Origin: Aradus depressus
Taxonomy: Eukaryota; Arthropoda; Insecta; Hemiptera; Aradidae
Length of the DNA: 64,000 nt
Reading direction: 5' to 3'
NCBI GenBank assembly: GCA_963662175.1
Contig: OY759214.1
Location: 105,052,115 to 105,116,114 of the forward strand
In this document: in pieces, positions 21,385 through 34,500 of the stretch
Layout: each line of letters begins with the position of its first letter
How positions within the stretch are numbered: position 1 is the first letter of the stretch
Translations under genes and position numbers: made by a program
The notes under the pieces: model-generated
Seen by the model: only the letters and a program-made list of their open reading frames with translations
Told to the model about the DNA's origin: nothing
The model's database searches: none

Positions 21385-21750
21385 TTCTATATTTAGATGC
21401 AGCCCTTGCGTAGTTATAGATCAGATTCCAGTTTTTCCCATTCATAAAGCGATGAGTTCCCCTCTCCCTAAGGTAGGTTTGCCCAGCCACCTCTGTCTGG
21501 CCTCTCTGAGGACGGGACATACCCCAACAAAACGGAACAGGTCCTCCACCTCCCTCAGGTTACAGAGCGAACAGAGGAATTGCTCTTCTCTCCTGCTCAC
21601 GTTGAAATTCAGGTATGCTGAATATTGGAAGTCGCCTTTTTGGAACAATGTCAAGAAAAAAGAAGAGATTGGAACTAAATTGTAGCTAATGCTTTCCTGA
21701 AAATCCTTTCTGTTGCTATTGTGATGTATAAAAATACAAACATTCAAATT
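21385..21750 (-). pseudogene. Non-LTR retrotransposon C-terminal fragment
   Basis: A minus-strand frame contains FLCSLCNLREVEDLFRFVGV, then CPVLREARQRWLGKPTLG: the C-terminal CxxC...H/F...C motif found after the RT of many insect LINEs. No RT domain precedes it. It is a 5'-truncated copy of uncertain clade. Confidence 0.6.
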
Positions 21751-22038
21751 ATCAATGTTATAAAAATTAATTATATTTATTTATATAAAAACAAAGAAAC
21801 ACCTAAATTTGTGAATAATTATATGAAGTCGCATTTGTTTTAAAACAACCAATAGATAAAAAACAAAAGAAGACCATCAGCTGTTCTAATTAGTGTAGAC
21901 CAGTCTATGTTGTAGAAGTCTGGTGAGATGAGGTGTGAAGTTGGACAGGCTAGGAGTGAGTTGTGTTTAGGCTTAACGTGTGGTGAACGGTATAAGAGTG
22001 AAATCGATGCGCAAAGAAGGTTCCTTTATTTATTTATA

Positions 22039-23625
22039 CATATATGAAGAGCAAGCATTCAAACCGTGTTTTCTCCAAAAAAGAAAAAAAATGAGTTAGT
22101 GATTTTTCTTTGAACTCAACATTAAATGGTACAAAAATATACTATTATTTTCAAGCAAAACAAGTTGTATCCCATTATAAACCTATTTAGAAAATTCAGG
22201 TTTCACTCCAAAAGTGTTTCCTCCAGAGCCAGTTTTCAGTCAAACAGTGATTCCTCCAGCCAACCAATCAGAGCTTGTTACTGCTCACGTGACCCAGCTA
22301 TTACCTGTGTTTCTAGTGTTTCAGAGGATATGTTATTGTTTGTTTGTTTGTTTATTTTAGGGCGGTGTGCTTTTACCTAAGTTTTTATTAGTTATTAATT
22401 TAGGAATGGAAGAAATAATAGATGGTGTATTAGTGAGCACTGGAAATTGTGGAACGATTTTTCACTTATAAATTTTTTACTTTATTTTATAATTACATGA
22501 TCAGTTTTGTTCTGTTAATAATTAGTCTTATTCCATTAAAAAAATGTTATAGTAACAATAGAATGATAGAATAGTTTTTATTTATCGGCGTCCAATGACA
22601 AAGATTTTTGACGCCTTTAACTCGATTAAATTAGGTCTATGAGGTGTGTTGTTTTCATTGTGTTTATTACAGCTTCAATAGATGAGTTGTCGTCTCCGAG
22701 CATCTCATGTAGGTCCCTTTTATGCAAACCCATGGCCTTTAGTATATCCTCATATCCAGGGCACTCCTCCAGGATGTGGCTCACTGTGAGAGGCCAGGCC
22801 CCACACCCGCCACAGCCCGGGGCCATCCGTGTGGCCTACACGGAGCCGCATCAAGCATATCTCCTCCTGTCTATTCTGTCTTTCAGAGCTTTGCCATTTG
22901 TCGACATTAGCTTTGATGGACCTAAGCTTATTTGTTGAGTCCATGTTGGTCCACAAAGAGTCCCAGCTCTCTTTTATTTTGTGACGTATGCAGTTCTTTA
23001 GGTCTGGAATTGTCGTTACCACTCTTCCTTCTCCAGGCAGTGCTGCTGCTTCCCTTGCCATTCTATCCGCTGCATGGTTCCCTTCAATACCCACGTGTGA
23101 GGGAATCCAGCAAAAAACCACTTGCTTATTATCCCTTATGCAATTCCCGAGATGCTTTTGTATTTTATATACTAGGGGGCAGCGGCTGTTAAGCTGTTGG
23201 ATACTCTGAAGAGCGGAGATGGAGTCGCTACAAATCATGTAGTTCCGACCTACATCGGAAGTGACAAAACTCATTGCTTCAGCAACGGCGCTCAGTTCTG
23301 CAGTGTAACTGCTGCAATATGTGAGTTCCAATCGTTTTCATTCATAAAGTGTTTTATCCACATTGGAAACATTCAAAACATGTTTCCTCCTCTGAGTTCG
23401 GTCAAAACGTGATTCCTCCAAATTTCAAATTAATTTTCCTAATTAATTTCAAGTTCATTAGGTAAAGTACGCCTACAAATCTTCCTAGAAACAAGTAATA
23501 CAACTAAACAAACGATAATTAGGGTCTAAAACAAGTTATTTCTTAATTTATTAGTTTTTTTTTGTTTCCTGAAAAATTGTATCCGAAGGAGAAAACATGG
23601 TTTGAATGTTTGCTCCTCATATATG
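22039..23625. mobile_element. Inverted-repeat element of unknown class around a LINE fragment
   Basis: Ends 22039-22076 and 23588-23625 are imperfect inverted repeats of about 38 bp (catatatgAaGAGCAaaCATTCAAAC-type). Internal phrases (ttcagtcaaacagtgattcctcc near 22235; ttcggtcaaaacgtgattcctcc near 23397) are direct repeats. A Jockey-type LINE fragment lies inside. I could not find a clean target-site duplication. Confidence 0.5.
22620..23331 (-). pseudogene. Jockey-type LINE 3' fragment: RNase H and C-terminal knuckle
   Basis: The minus-strand frame starts inside RNase H: YTAELSAVAEAM, CSDSISALQSI, then FCWIPSHVGIEGNHAADRMA. The E, D and final D of the catalytic set are visible, but the first Asp is cut off. 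The C-terminal CGGCGAWPLTVSHILEECPG is in another frame from 22826 down, so one frameshift separates it. 5'-truncated and dead. Confidence 0.82.
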
Positions 23626-23639
23626 CCCTAAATAACGTT

Positions 23640-24406
23640 AATTTGAAGAATGGCCACTATATTAAAAAAGAAAAGAGACTAAATAGATGTAAAAATTAGG
23701 TTGTAAGATTTATTTTTGTTAATTATTTGATTTTTTTTTCAGTTTAAATCTCTTAGTTTTTAATTTTATAATGTAGGTTAAACAAATAAACCTAAATATG
23801 TGTTCTCTATAATCTATGCTATTCATTTTCCCTGTTGGCCCAGTAAGATAATTTAAAAACATTTCGATTAGATTTAATATTTTTGCAAAATTTTGAAAAA
23901 CAATATGGCATCTCTAAAAAATACGTGCACTTCTTTTTCGGAAATTACTATAGGAATCAAAGTTTAGTAAAAGACAAGAGATATAATTTCTACAGGAAAT
24001 GTGGTAATGTTACTTAAATATTATTATTAATAATTCAATTATTTTATATTTACAATTTTATTTCACATACATTTTTTTTATCACACTATATGGCTTCAGA
24101 ACCTAAATTGTAAAAAATACCTTGTACTTTCTGGGCCTAAACTCTCCATATAACGTAGGACGAGAGCAAGCGAGAAAGATAATCTGACATTGGTAACAAT
24201 CTAGAAGGTTACACAGTAGAATCCCCATCTTTCATAGCGAAGAATTATTGTTTACGATCTGTGGAAAAACTAATAAAAAATAAAGAAACAAAGAGCTTGT
24301 TGAAGTTCATATTGTCTTAGTCCACATAATATATGCAGTAGGTAAAAAAATGTATTTTTTTTTCTCATTATTTTCAGGCTAAATCCAAAGAGTTTCTAGA
24401 TAGCTA
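23640..24406. other. Intergenic stretch, no gene supported
   Basis: Strongly AT-rich; no ORF with motifs and no clear repeat structure. Confidence 0.5.
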
Positions 24407-26033
24407 CGTGGCGTTCAAAAGTATTTGCACAAGCAATATTTTACTCATAATCATAGTAAGGGACAACTAAAAAAATCATATAACTAGGTACACAAAAACC
24501 TTATTTATTTAAGCATATATTTACGTAAAACCCGTTAATGCGAAATAAGAATACATATTTTTACAACAATTTTTCTTGAAAAAGCTCCGTTCAAAAGTAT
24601 TTGCACATAATATAAAACTTGAAATAAAATTTATTATAAAATCAATAAAACAACCTATAATATTTTTAATACTTGGTATAAAGTCCATTGGCGTCTATCA
24701 CAGCCTGAAGTCTCCTTGGCATGGAATTAACTAAATTTTTTATGAAGTTAATGTCAACTTTATTCCACTCGTCCAATAAAATGTCTTTTAAATTATTTTT
24801 TTCCTTAATTTTATGTTTTCGAATGTTAAGGTCTAAATAGTTCCAAACATGTTCTATAATATTTAAATCTGGAGATTGTGGAGGGGTTTGTAGCATCCTG
24901 GGCGCATTATAAAGAAGCCATTCTCTGGTTTTATTGGCCTTGTGTTTTGGATCATTGTCCTGTTGGAATATAAAAATATTTTCCATATTCAATTTGATGG
25001 CACTAGCTCGGAGATTATGGCGCAAAATGTTGACGTACGTATCAGCAGTCATGACAGATTCAATTGGGACAAGATTGCCTACCCCATTATAAGCCACACA
25101 CCCCCAGACCATCACATGACCTCCACCATGTTTTATCGTAGGTTGACATTAAGGCGTTTAAGCTCTTTATTTGGTTTTCGCCAGATATATTTTTTCCCGT
25201 CACTTCCAAAAACGTTAAATTTGCTCTCATCACTAAAGAGGACGCTTTGCCAAAATTCCATTGGCTTGCTGAGATGGGTTTTTGCAAATTCCAATCTATT
25301 TTCCTGTTGACCTGAGAAATGAAGGGCTTTTTCCTTGGAACCCTTCCATGAAAATCAGCTTTATAGAGCGCTCTTTTTACTGTTGATTCACTCACACGTT
25401 TTTCACAAGTCAATTCGACCTTATGGACTAATTGCCAACCTCTTGTGGATGGATGTGCCTTTACTTCCCGTACGATATCCCTGCACTCCCGTTGTGTCAG
25501 AGCCCTTGGTCGTCCTGTTCGTTGCTTATTTAACGTATTTCTTGTCTCCTCGAACTTTTTTATGACAAAACGGACTGTAGAAAAATTTAAATTTAAAATA
25601 TTCCCAATTTCACGGTAGGTTTTGCCTTGGTTTCTCAATAAAATAATATTTCCCCTTACTGCCTGGGATAACTCACGTTTCTTCGGTGCCATGTTGACTG
25701 AGACTGGATTAAAATAGTAGAATATTCTGAAGAATGTTAATCCCTAATTAAGTGAGAAAGGAAATGTAAACAAAAAGAGTAAACACACTTAGGTATAGAA
25801 TTACTGTACTAATTAAAATAACCAGTATAATTTGTGCAAATACTTTTGAACGGTCTTTTTCAAGAAAAAATGTTGTAAAAATATCTATACTTATTTCGCA
25901 TTAACGGTTTTTACGCAAATATATGCATAAATAAATAACGTTTTTGTGTACCTAGTTATATGATTTTTTTAGTTGTCCCTTACTATGATTATGAGTAAAA
26001 TATTGCTTGTGCAAATACTTTTGAACGCCACAG
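24407..26033 (-). mobile_element. Tc1/mariner transposon with about 205-bp inverted repeats
   Basis: Both ends read C(T)GTGGCGTTCAAAAGTATTTG inward and are flanked by TA (24405-24406, 26034-26035). The inverted repeats extend about 200 bp. Each holds a second copy of GTTCAAAAGTATTTGCACA at its inner end (about 24591-24612 and 25830-25855), the IR/DR layout known from Sleeping Beauty and related Tc1 elements. The repeats are highly similar, so the copy is fairly young although its gene is broken. Confidence 0.93.
24666..25692 (-). pseudogene. Tc1-type DD34E transposase, frame-broken
   Basis: The N-terminal part (25692 down) has a paired-like helix-turn-helix (LRNQGKTYREIGNILNLNFS) and a GRPR hook (RTGRPRALTQ). 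The first catalytic Asp (FSDESKFNVFGSDGKKYIW) is intact but lies in a different frame between about 25140 and 25255. The last part (25115-24666) contains FQQDNDPKHK and SPDLNIIEHVW, with 34 residues between catalytic D and E. Two frame changes therefore bracket the central segment. Length and order otherwise fit a full Tc1 transposase of about 340 aa. Confidence 0.9.
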
Positions 26034-26036
26034 TAC

Positions 26037-26180
26037 GTCAGAGGACTAGTAGCGGGAGTTTTGACATGCTGTGGTGCAATTTAGAACAACAAAATCTAGT
26101 TTTATGTGAGCATTGCCAAAATTCATCTTTTTTTTTTACATTAAGTGTTTGTTTTAAGCCTTGTTCGGATTCACCTATTT
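26037..26180 (+). repeat. Segment duplicated at 44836-44975
   Basis: Phrases such as AGGACTAGTA, CTGGGGTGCAATTT/CTGTGGTGCAATTT and TTGCCAAAATTCAT occur in the same order behind ZNF-B. This suggests that the flank of the two zinc-finger genes was duplicated along with them. Confidence 0.65.
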
Positions 26181-26467
26181 TACGGAAGCTCCTTCTAGCC
26201 TATAACGCCCATTGGATTCATTAATATCAATATCTTCAGATAATCCGTTGCGTGATGTCGTCAGGATCAACCAAAACATATATTTCATCTTCACTTATCT
26301 TCAAGTCAATCTACAGACATTGCTGTATTAGTGTCTCACCAAAAAATTTACGGAATCGGTGCCAGAAAGTCCAAATATATCTCACATCTTCTCCTCAGCT
26401 ATTTTAGTTAGGATCAATCAAAACAAATATTTCATCTTCACATAGGGTGGACTATCATATTGAAAGC
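26181..26467. other. Intergenic stretch with a partly duplicated motif
   Basis: Sequence around TTTACGGAATCGGTGCCAGAA (about 26347) recurs at about 26907, on both sides of the MITE. No gene is seen. Confidence 0.5.
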
Positions 26468-26859
26468 AGTGTTGAATTCAGGTATACATCAGGGGGGCTG
26501 TCGCCCCTCCCCCCTGGAAAATGTGGCTTTTTATTTAAATAACATTTTATAAATAGGTACGAACTACGATTTATTGCTTGTTATCTGTAACTAGAAACTA
26601 GAGACGAGTGTCAATACCTAAATGTAAGCCGAATTGAACTGAGAACTGATGAAGTAAATAAAAGCTTGTAAAAACATTTGTATTTATTTTAAATGTTAAT
26701 AATATGTATATATTTTCTTAAATCCATATTGAATGTATCTCAGATACAAAATATTACTATTATGGTGTACTTCTTTAAACAACTGGCTACTTTATATTGT
26801 TATTATCCCCCATTTAAATGCCCCGCCCCCCTAGAAAAAATTTCTGAATTTAACACCGC
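26468..26859. mobile_element. hAT-type MITE, 392 bp
   Basis: Ends AGTGTTGAATTCAG and CTGAATTTAACACCGC are imperfect inverted repeats, flanked by an 8-bp duplication TTGAAAGC (26460-26467, 26860-26867). The 8-bp TSD points to hAT. No coding capacity. Confidence 0.8.
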
Positions 26860-26867
26860 TTGAAAGC

Positions 26868-27442
26868 AATATACCGACATTGCTGAATTAGTGATTTTCC
26901 AGAAACTTTACGGAATCGGTGCCAGAAGGTTCACATATATCTCATATCTTCTCCTCGGCTAATAGAAAATATTAATAATATGAGATAAAAAAAAATGAAA
27001 TTTAAAAAAACTGAAGATATAGTAAGTATTACAGGTCCCCGCTTGGCCTAAGATCAGTCTATGTATACGAAGGAAAAAAAGAAGCGTTGATAATGAGATG
27101 CTTCTTGAACGCTTATGTCTCGCCCTGATCGTGTGATTTTGAAACGAATTGACGTTAATTGGACTATAGACGTGGCCCATGTGAGGTGAGAAATACCTTT
27201 CTTCCTCCAGTGAGTTCTCAAGCGAGGACGAGAACGCCGACAAATTCTAGTTGTCAATTAAGGTAAATATAAGTGCAGCAGCTCACTTATTATATACAAT
27301 ACTTGGGGGCGGAACGGTGCCACTTTTCTAAATGTACATATAGTGTCCAGTCTGCTTTACACCTATCTACATTATACAAAATTTGGTCGGATCGATAAAT
27401 AATTATTATCTTTCAAAAAGGGAATGTAACTATGAAACTATA
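26868..27442. other. Intergenic stretch, no gene supported
   Basis: Minus-strand frames at 26959-27257 overlap each other and show no motif. I cannot support them as genes. Confidence 0.4.
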
Positions 27443-27790
27443 GGTTAAGTTAGGTTTTATGACTCATGCCCGGGCTTTAACTACGAGGTCATATCGCCTA
27501 CTACCAGAGCGCTCTTTCGTCGCTCTGGTGGACATGAGCCCGACTCTACTGTGGGAGTCCTAAATTTTGCCTACCCTAAATTTTTATTCACCTAGGGTAG
27601 GGGTCTTTAACGAGTACCTGACATCGTACAGGCTCGGGACCATCGCTTAACGTCCCATCCGAAGGACGGCGTGCTTAAGTTTATTTTACCTCCCAGATAA
27701 AATAAACTAAGGGCCTCGGTCGGGTTACGAACCCACGACCTTGAGCTCAGAAGTCAAGCACGCATACCACTGAGCTACCGGCGCCCTCTA
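27443..27790 (-). repeat. tRNA-derived SINE, copy 2
   Basis: Full-length minus-strand copy. Its head (complement of ACCACTGAGCTACCGGCGCC) lies at 27765-27786 and its tail at 27461. The TSD TATGAAACTATA is exact at 27431-27442 and 27791-27802. Confidence 0.92.
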
Positions 27791-27802
27791 TATGAAACTA
27801 TA

Positions 27803-28433
27803 TAAAGACAGACTAATATAACATTATAATGCCCCCCCCCCCCCTCCAACTTACAACAGTTTCAAATTGCTTTGGAATGAAATCATTTTAGTATTGATTT
27901 TAATTAATTAATTCCCTTTTTGGCCGCAAATAAAACATCTTCTAAAACTTGGGAACAACCAAGTGTGCTTAATATTATTTATTATTCTTAAAGCTCGATA
28001 GTTTCATTGACTGGACTACCAATCGATACTTAAGTTAGTTTGAATTATTGAACCTTCTTCTGTTGAGATGTCATGTAGTTGTTTGGCTGATATATTATTT
28101 TGTCATTCTTGTGAAGTTATTGATTAAAGGTGAGTTTTTACTTAGGAAGTGTACTGAGACTGGACACTGCATTCATCAGATATCCTACCATACATGAGGT
28201 ACCCAGACATGTCCCCTTTTTTTGATCTAGCGTTAGTCTTGTGTCTGTTGGCTCCACAAAATGTAACTAGGAGCTGTCGTTATAATGCGATGTTAGGTTG
28301 TGAATATCTTCTCTCTAACCGAGTGCACCATTAGCACTGGATCTGTATATTTATATTTTATAGTTAATGACAAAGTATAGACTGTTTCTTAGGAGATATA
28401 ATACATTTTAATAGTTATTATTTATGTTGGCAG
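27803..28433. other. Upstream region of the ZNF-B coding start
   Basis: Contains a C14 run (27832-27845) and no ORF with motifs. The acceptor at 28433 implies at least one upstream non-coding exon, which I cannot place. Confidence 0.4.
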
Positions 28434-28505
28434 GTTACGGAGACTGAAAGATGGACATTAAACAGGAACCAGATCTCTCGGAAGAAGTGAATTCTCTCAC
28501 GGTCT
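28434..28505 (+). CDS. ZNF-B first coding exon
   Basis: Acceptor TTATGTTGGCAG, 17 nt of 5' UTR, then ATG at 28451. The 18 codons read MDIKQEPDLSEEVNSLTV, and the exon ends one base into codon 19 at donor GTAAGT. The phase fits the cassette exon at 35373 (T plus AT, Tyr) and would fit any other cassette. MDIKQEP is a common N-terminus of insect zinc-finger proteins, and IKQE matches the SUMO consensus psi-K-x-E. Confidence 0.82.
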
Positions 28506-31500
28506 GTAAGTAATGTACACTAGGTGGTGTGAATCTTAAATCATGATCCATTGATATCGGTTATATTGTACACTGAGATAAACACATGGCCCAAATGCCA
28601 TACTTGCCTACCTACCTTTCTACCTGCCCAATTGCACATTCATTTATTTTTAAGTTCTTTTTTCAATACTGCCTGACTCATTTAAGGTAGGTTTGTAATT
28701 AAAATTACTCTCTAATTATCCAAACAGTCGATACTGCATCATTAGAATTTAGGGTACTTATTAATTAGCCCGACCACAGTATCAGTCCAGCTCCCGCTGT
28801 GTACACAGGTATTTTGGTGCGCTCTGCCTTCTTATTTTCTTTAGACTTTACTTCCTCAGTCCAGTGTTCAGTTATTTATTATTATTATTATTTTTTTTTT
28901 CGTATACTTCTAATCCTTTCTTGAACCTATCATCTTATTATTTATTACTTCAATCTACATTTTCTTTCATCGCCTATCTGGTATTATTTAACTTTTTTTT
29001 TTTTTTTTTTCTTTTTTTTCCTAATCATTATCAGTGTCACTCTTTGTAATTTAAAATTTTTACAGTAATTATTTTTTTTCCTCTTAAATTGTTTTCCTAT
29101 CTAAATTCTTATATTTTATTTAATTTTTTTTAAATTTTTATTAATTTTATTTTATTATTACTATTTTTTACTTTATTTTTTGTCAAATTGTAAATATGGG
29201 CAAATGCTCAAAATGTCACACGACCGTGCCCCGCGACGGCTCTGGTATCGAGTGCAATTGGTGCTCCCACATTTTTCATGGGCAATGTTCGGGGCTCAAG
29301 GACACGGACATCCAATTTTTGAAATCACAAAAAAAAATCTTGGAGTTGCCCGCAGTGTGCGGCGTCCAAGAGGGCAGTACCAGTTGACGAGCGTCCTGCC
29401 ACTCCTCAGAAGGGCCGATCAGAAGATTCCCTCCTCAAAGAACTGCTCGTCAGGGTGACACAAATGCAGGAGGAACAGAGGGACTTAATAAGGACGGTGA
29501 CCGCAAATGGAGAGGCCATCGTGGAGGTGGAACGGAGGCTCGGCTCCATAGAAGGGCAGTTTGCCGCTCTAGACGCGAGGTGTGGGACTCTGGAGCGGTC
29601 CAACCTAGAGCTCAGCACCAGAGTGGTAGATCTCGAGGCCAGGCTTAATAAGGTTGATCAAGATAGCCGACGAAACATCCTGGAGATCAGGGGGATCCCG
29701 GTAAGGCCAGGAGAATCACCTGAGAGCTTGGTCTCCAACGTCGGACTCAGACTAGGGCTCAGGCTGGCCCCAGAAGACTTGGACTACGCATTCAGACAAA
29801 GAACCCGACCGATCACTGAAGACCCACCCCAACCACCGGCCATCATAATGCGGTTTGTGCGCCAGTCCGTCCGGAATGAGGTGATCCGCCTGAAGAAAGT
29901 GAAGCGAGACTTCGGGACGCGGCACCTCGGCTGGACGGACAATCACACGATATATATAAATGAGTCGTTGACTCTCCATAATAAAGAAATGTACGCTGAG
30001 GCTAGACGGTTGAAGAGGGAGGGTAAGGTGAAGTTCGTCTGGGGGAACGGTGGCAAGGTCCTCGTCCGTAAGGATGTAGGACTGCCCGTCGTTATTATTT
30101 CTAAGCCTCCCGATTTGAATCCATTTATTTAGTTATTGTTGTTCCGTTCTCTCCCCGTTTCAAACTGACCCCCTCCACCTGGCTCCTCCCCTCTCTCCCA
30201 CTCTCTCGTTCCTCCGTCGCGCCCTCCCCCCTCCACTTCATAATATCTCAGTCTGTCCTAGCTTCTCAGCGTACATCCATTCCATCGGTTATTGTTTCTT
30301 AGTTTTCTATTATAAGCCCTATTTGAATTTTGTTTTTTGTTATTCTTTTTTTCCTTCTGTACTTTACACATATGTAAGAAGAAGTCGATGCCTAGCCTTG
30401 GTCTATTCATAAATATTTATATAATTTTACTTGATGTTTTGTTGTCTCCTAATTTCTCTCCTTTACCTCCCTTCCTCACCCCTCCCTCTACTTTGTCTGT
30501 GTCCTTTCTCATCACCTCTCATGACATATAATACCCTTCAATGTTGCCATGTTAATGCCCAGTCCCTGCCAGCCCATCACGATGAGTTCTCCGATTTCCT
30601 CCACTCAAATAGCTTCCATATCATCGGCATTTCTGAGAGCTGGCTCAAACCCTGGATCCCCTCCTCCTCCGTCTCTCTTCCTGACCACCATCTCTTCAGA
30701 AACGACCGGCTAGACAGACCTGGCGGCGGGGTTGCTATTTTTGTCCATCACAGCCTCAAGTGCCGTCGTCTTGATTCCTCATCATCCCCGCCTTCTTCTT
30801 CCCAAGTTGAATTCCTCTTCCTTGAAATACGTATCGATTCCACCAAACTCTTTTATGGAGTAGTTTACCGACCTCCTAAAGTCCCTTTTGACCCCACCTT
30901 TGAGTCAGCTCTCCTCCGTCTGATTCCCCTCTATAGTTGCATCCTGATCTCCGGTGACTTCAACTCCGACCTCATGTCTCCAGCAGCTCCCAACTCCAAG
31001 TATCTCCTGGACCTCTGCTATTCTTTAAACCTTTTCATAGTTCCCTACGCCCCGACTCATCATACCTCTACTTCTCACTCCTGGTTGGATCTCCACCTGG
31101 CTGACTCCCAACAAAAGATCAGTTCCTCCGCCCAACAGCCAGTTCCCTTCCTTTCTGCTCACGACCTTATCCAAATCTCCTACGACATACCATCTCCTCA
31201 CCTTACTCCTAGATCTTTACTCCTCCGAAACCTGAAGTCCTTAACCTTCGAGACGCTCCAAGAGGACCTTGACGCAGCGGACTGGCAAGCTATCTTTGAT
31301 CTGGCCTCAATCGACGAGAAGATGAATACTTTCAACCAGATCCTCCTGAAGCTGCTCGACAAGCACGCTCCTCTGAAGATGAGGCAGCTCAGACGACCCC
31401 CGGCCCCATGGATAACCCCAGAGATCAGGGAAATCATGAAGGAACGGGACTCTGTCCGAAGGAGGTTCTACCGATCCAAGTTGGACGTCGACTACTCTTC

Positions 31501-34500
31501 CTTCAAAGTCCTGAGGAATCGTGCCCAGTCGCTGATCAGGGCGGCTAAGTTCCTTCTGAATCTGATAGCGAAAGCACCTAACGCCATGTCAAGATGGGCA
31601 GCTCTTCGGAAGCTCTCGTTAGGTTCCCCCAAAAACCCTCCTTCTCCTTCAATCTTCTCTCCCGACACACTTAATTCCTTTTTTGTCTCCCGTCCTATTC
31701 TTCCACTAGCGTCTCCAGCTGAGATTACATCTCCCCAGCCCTTCGATTCAAATAATTTTTTCTTTTCATATATTTACCCTGACACCCTCCTAAAGATCAT
31801 CCTTAATAGTAGCTCTAATGCCCTTGGCCCTGACGACATCCCGCTCCTCTTCCTTAAAACTAGCTTACCAGTCATACTCCCAGTCCTCTTACATATTTAT
31901 AATTTCTCCCTTCAAAACTCCGTCTTCCGTTCCGCCTGGAAAGAAGCATTTGTACTTCCTCTCAACAAAGTCCCTAATCCTGAAGCTCCTAAAGACTTTC
32001 GCCCTATCTCCCTTCTGTATTCCACATCCAAACCTTTAGAGCGTATAGTTCATTCCCAAATCTCAGATTTCCTTCTTACCAACAAACTCCTCGACCCTTT
32101 CCAATCTGGTTTCCGACCCGGTTATGGGACTCAATCTGCTTTACTGAAACTAACAGAAGACTTCCGACAGGCCATTGACGCTAGACAACTTACTCTGCTA
32201 GTACTGTTCGACTTTTCCGTAGCCTTTGACTCCGTGGACCACTCCATCCTCCTCTCCAAGCTGTCCAGTCTCCCTCTCTCCAATAATGTCCTCCTCTGGC
32301 TCCAGTCCTACCTTGCAGATCGTTCCCAGTCCGTCAAGTTCCCCAACTCTCCCGCCTCATCCTCGCTTCCTCTCCACTCAGGAGTTCCCCAAGGATCCTC
32401 TCTTTCCCCGCTCCTATTCTCCCTTTTCCTCTTGGATCTTCCTCCACACATACAATTTTGTAAATACCACCTCTACGCGGATGATCCGCAGATTTATTTA
32501 TTCTTTCACCCCTCCAGTTTCCCTACCGCATACTCGCAAATATCTGATGACATCAATTCCATATCCTCCTGGGCCAAACAGAACAAACTCCTCCTTAATC
32601 CTCACAAGACTCAAGCGATAATATTAGGTAACAAAAAACTTCTCAATAACTTAACTGACCCCCCTCTCTTGACTCTGGACAACACCAACATTAACTACTC
32701 TAGCAGAGTAAAAAACCTGGGTATCATCCTCGACCAATCCCTTTCCTGGAAAGAACACGTATCCTATATTTCCCGTAAATCGTTCCAATCTCTTGCACAA
32801 TTTAAACGTTCCCGTCACTCTCTTTCTCAAAACTCCCGGAAACTCCTCGTATCATCCTTTGTTTTCCCCCATTTCGACTACGGGTGCCTGGTTTATAATG
32901 ATCTGAGTAAGGGACTCGATATCAAACTCCAGCGAATCCTGAGCGCTCATGTCAGATTTGTTTTCGATGTCCCTAGAGACGCTCATATTTCGCCCTGGTA
33001 CTCCGAGTTGAAATGGCTCAAACCCTCCTACCGCCGAAACTACCTCCTAGGCTCCTTCCTCTTCCTAATGCTTAAATCCAAAGAACCCTACTACCTCTAC
33101 CAAATGTTTCAATTCCAGTCCTCGGTTCACCAGAGGCACACTAGATCCCCTCCTTCAGACCTCTTCATCCCCTCCCATCGCTCCTCAGCCTTCCACAATT
33201 CATTCCTTGTCCAGGCCTCCTCTCTTTGGAACTCCCTGCCTCCCCCAATCCGTCACTCTCCTTCCGTGGCTTCCTTCAAATCCTCACTATTCCAATTCCT
33301 CTTCACCAAACAATCCACTCCTCTTTGATCTCTCCCCCGTATTCTCTAATTCGTCAACCTTAATTATCTAATCATTCAAATTACTTTCCCCCCTTTTTTT
33401 TTTTTTTTTTTTTTTTCTATCTCTTTCTTGTCTTTGTCATTCTCTAGTTTTATTATATTTTTTATCATATTTTCTAAATTATTCGTTCATAATCAATAAT
33501 ATTGATTTTTGGCTCATTTACACATTAATATATTTTTATTATGCATTTATTTATTTTTTATTTATCTTATTTTCTGCTTTCTAAATTAATTTTATTTGTA
33601 ACCTTGGCTGGGCATCCTTCCTTCTCTTTTATAACCAACCACCGTACTATGCTCGGTCGATTTATATTTATATTTATATATATTATCAATTTTATCTCTT
33701 TCTTAGTTGTATAGATTTGCGTTTTTTCTTTTTTACTTATTCTCTTTTATTTTTGTAGATACTTTTATTTATTTTGTTTCATCATATAGAAGTTGTTAAT
33801 TTTATGTTTTTTCCTGTTAATCTTTGCTTTTCTATATTTTTAGTTGTATAGTTTTTCTCCAATGTAGCACTAATTTTTATTTACCTACCTATCTTTTTAT
33901 TTCTTTGTTCTGATACTATATTTCATTGTTTCATTTTCATCACTCTCTGTATGTATTTATTCTTAATAATGAATAATAAAATTTATTTTCATTTTCATTT
34001 CATTTCACACCTGAATTTCCATTGTTGTAAGCTGTCTAACAGCGATAAGATAAGCTTCTCCTCCCCCCTCCCATCCCTCGACAAGTAAGCCAACGTCCTA
34101 TACGGCGCATTGTCATTTGCATTCCTGTACGAGTGACTGGTAATATTCTATGTTTTCTTTTGTAGTGCGCATGCGAAATGAGTGATCAAATTCAAATATG
34201 GGATTTGCCGAGAAGTGGGAGGAAGCGATTACGTTTTTGCAAATGAAAGAATTATTGCCGAAAACAAAACAGTGTGTGAAGGGACACGAAATGAACTTGT
34301 ACTCATTCAATTTATGGTTTCCAGATTTACTTTGTGAAGCTCCATTCTAGGAATAGATAATTAAAATACACAATTTCTTTGTCAAACTTCACTATATATT
34401 CTCAAATACTCAACTAGTTTCGCCGTGTTAAGGCATTATCAAGTTTGTAAGTGACTCTTGATAATGCCTTAACACGGCGAAACTAGTTGAGTATTTGAGA

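Larger units (their letters stand above)
28770..34008 (+). mobile_element. CR1/L2-group LINE, near full length
   Basis: Order: T-rich leader, ORF1 with PHD-like finger and coiled coil, about 300-nt spacer, an intact endonuclease-RT ORF2, and a 3' UTR of about 680 bp ending in short ATTTTC-type repeats instead of poly-A. No RNase H is seen. The ATTTTC tail and gene plan fit the CR1/L2/Kiri group; the clade needs a tree. The 5' border is approximate. It sits in ZNF-B intron 1 in the sense direction. A second copy's 3' end is at 63748-64000. Confidence 0.82.

Noticed and set aside
26959..27257. Two overlapping minus-strand frames
   Set aside because: No recognisable domain; overlapping frames and AT-rich ends suggest chance.
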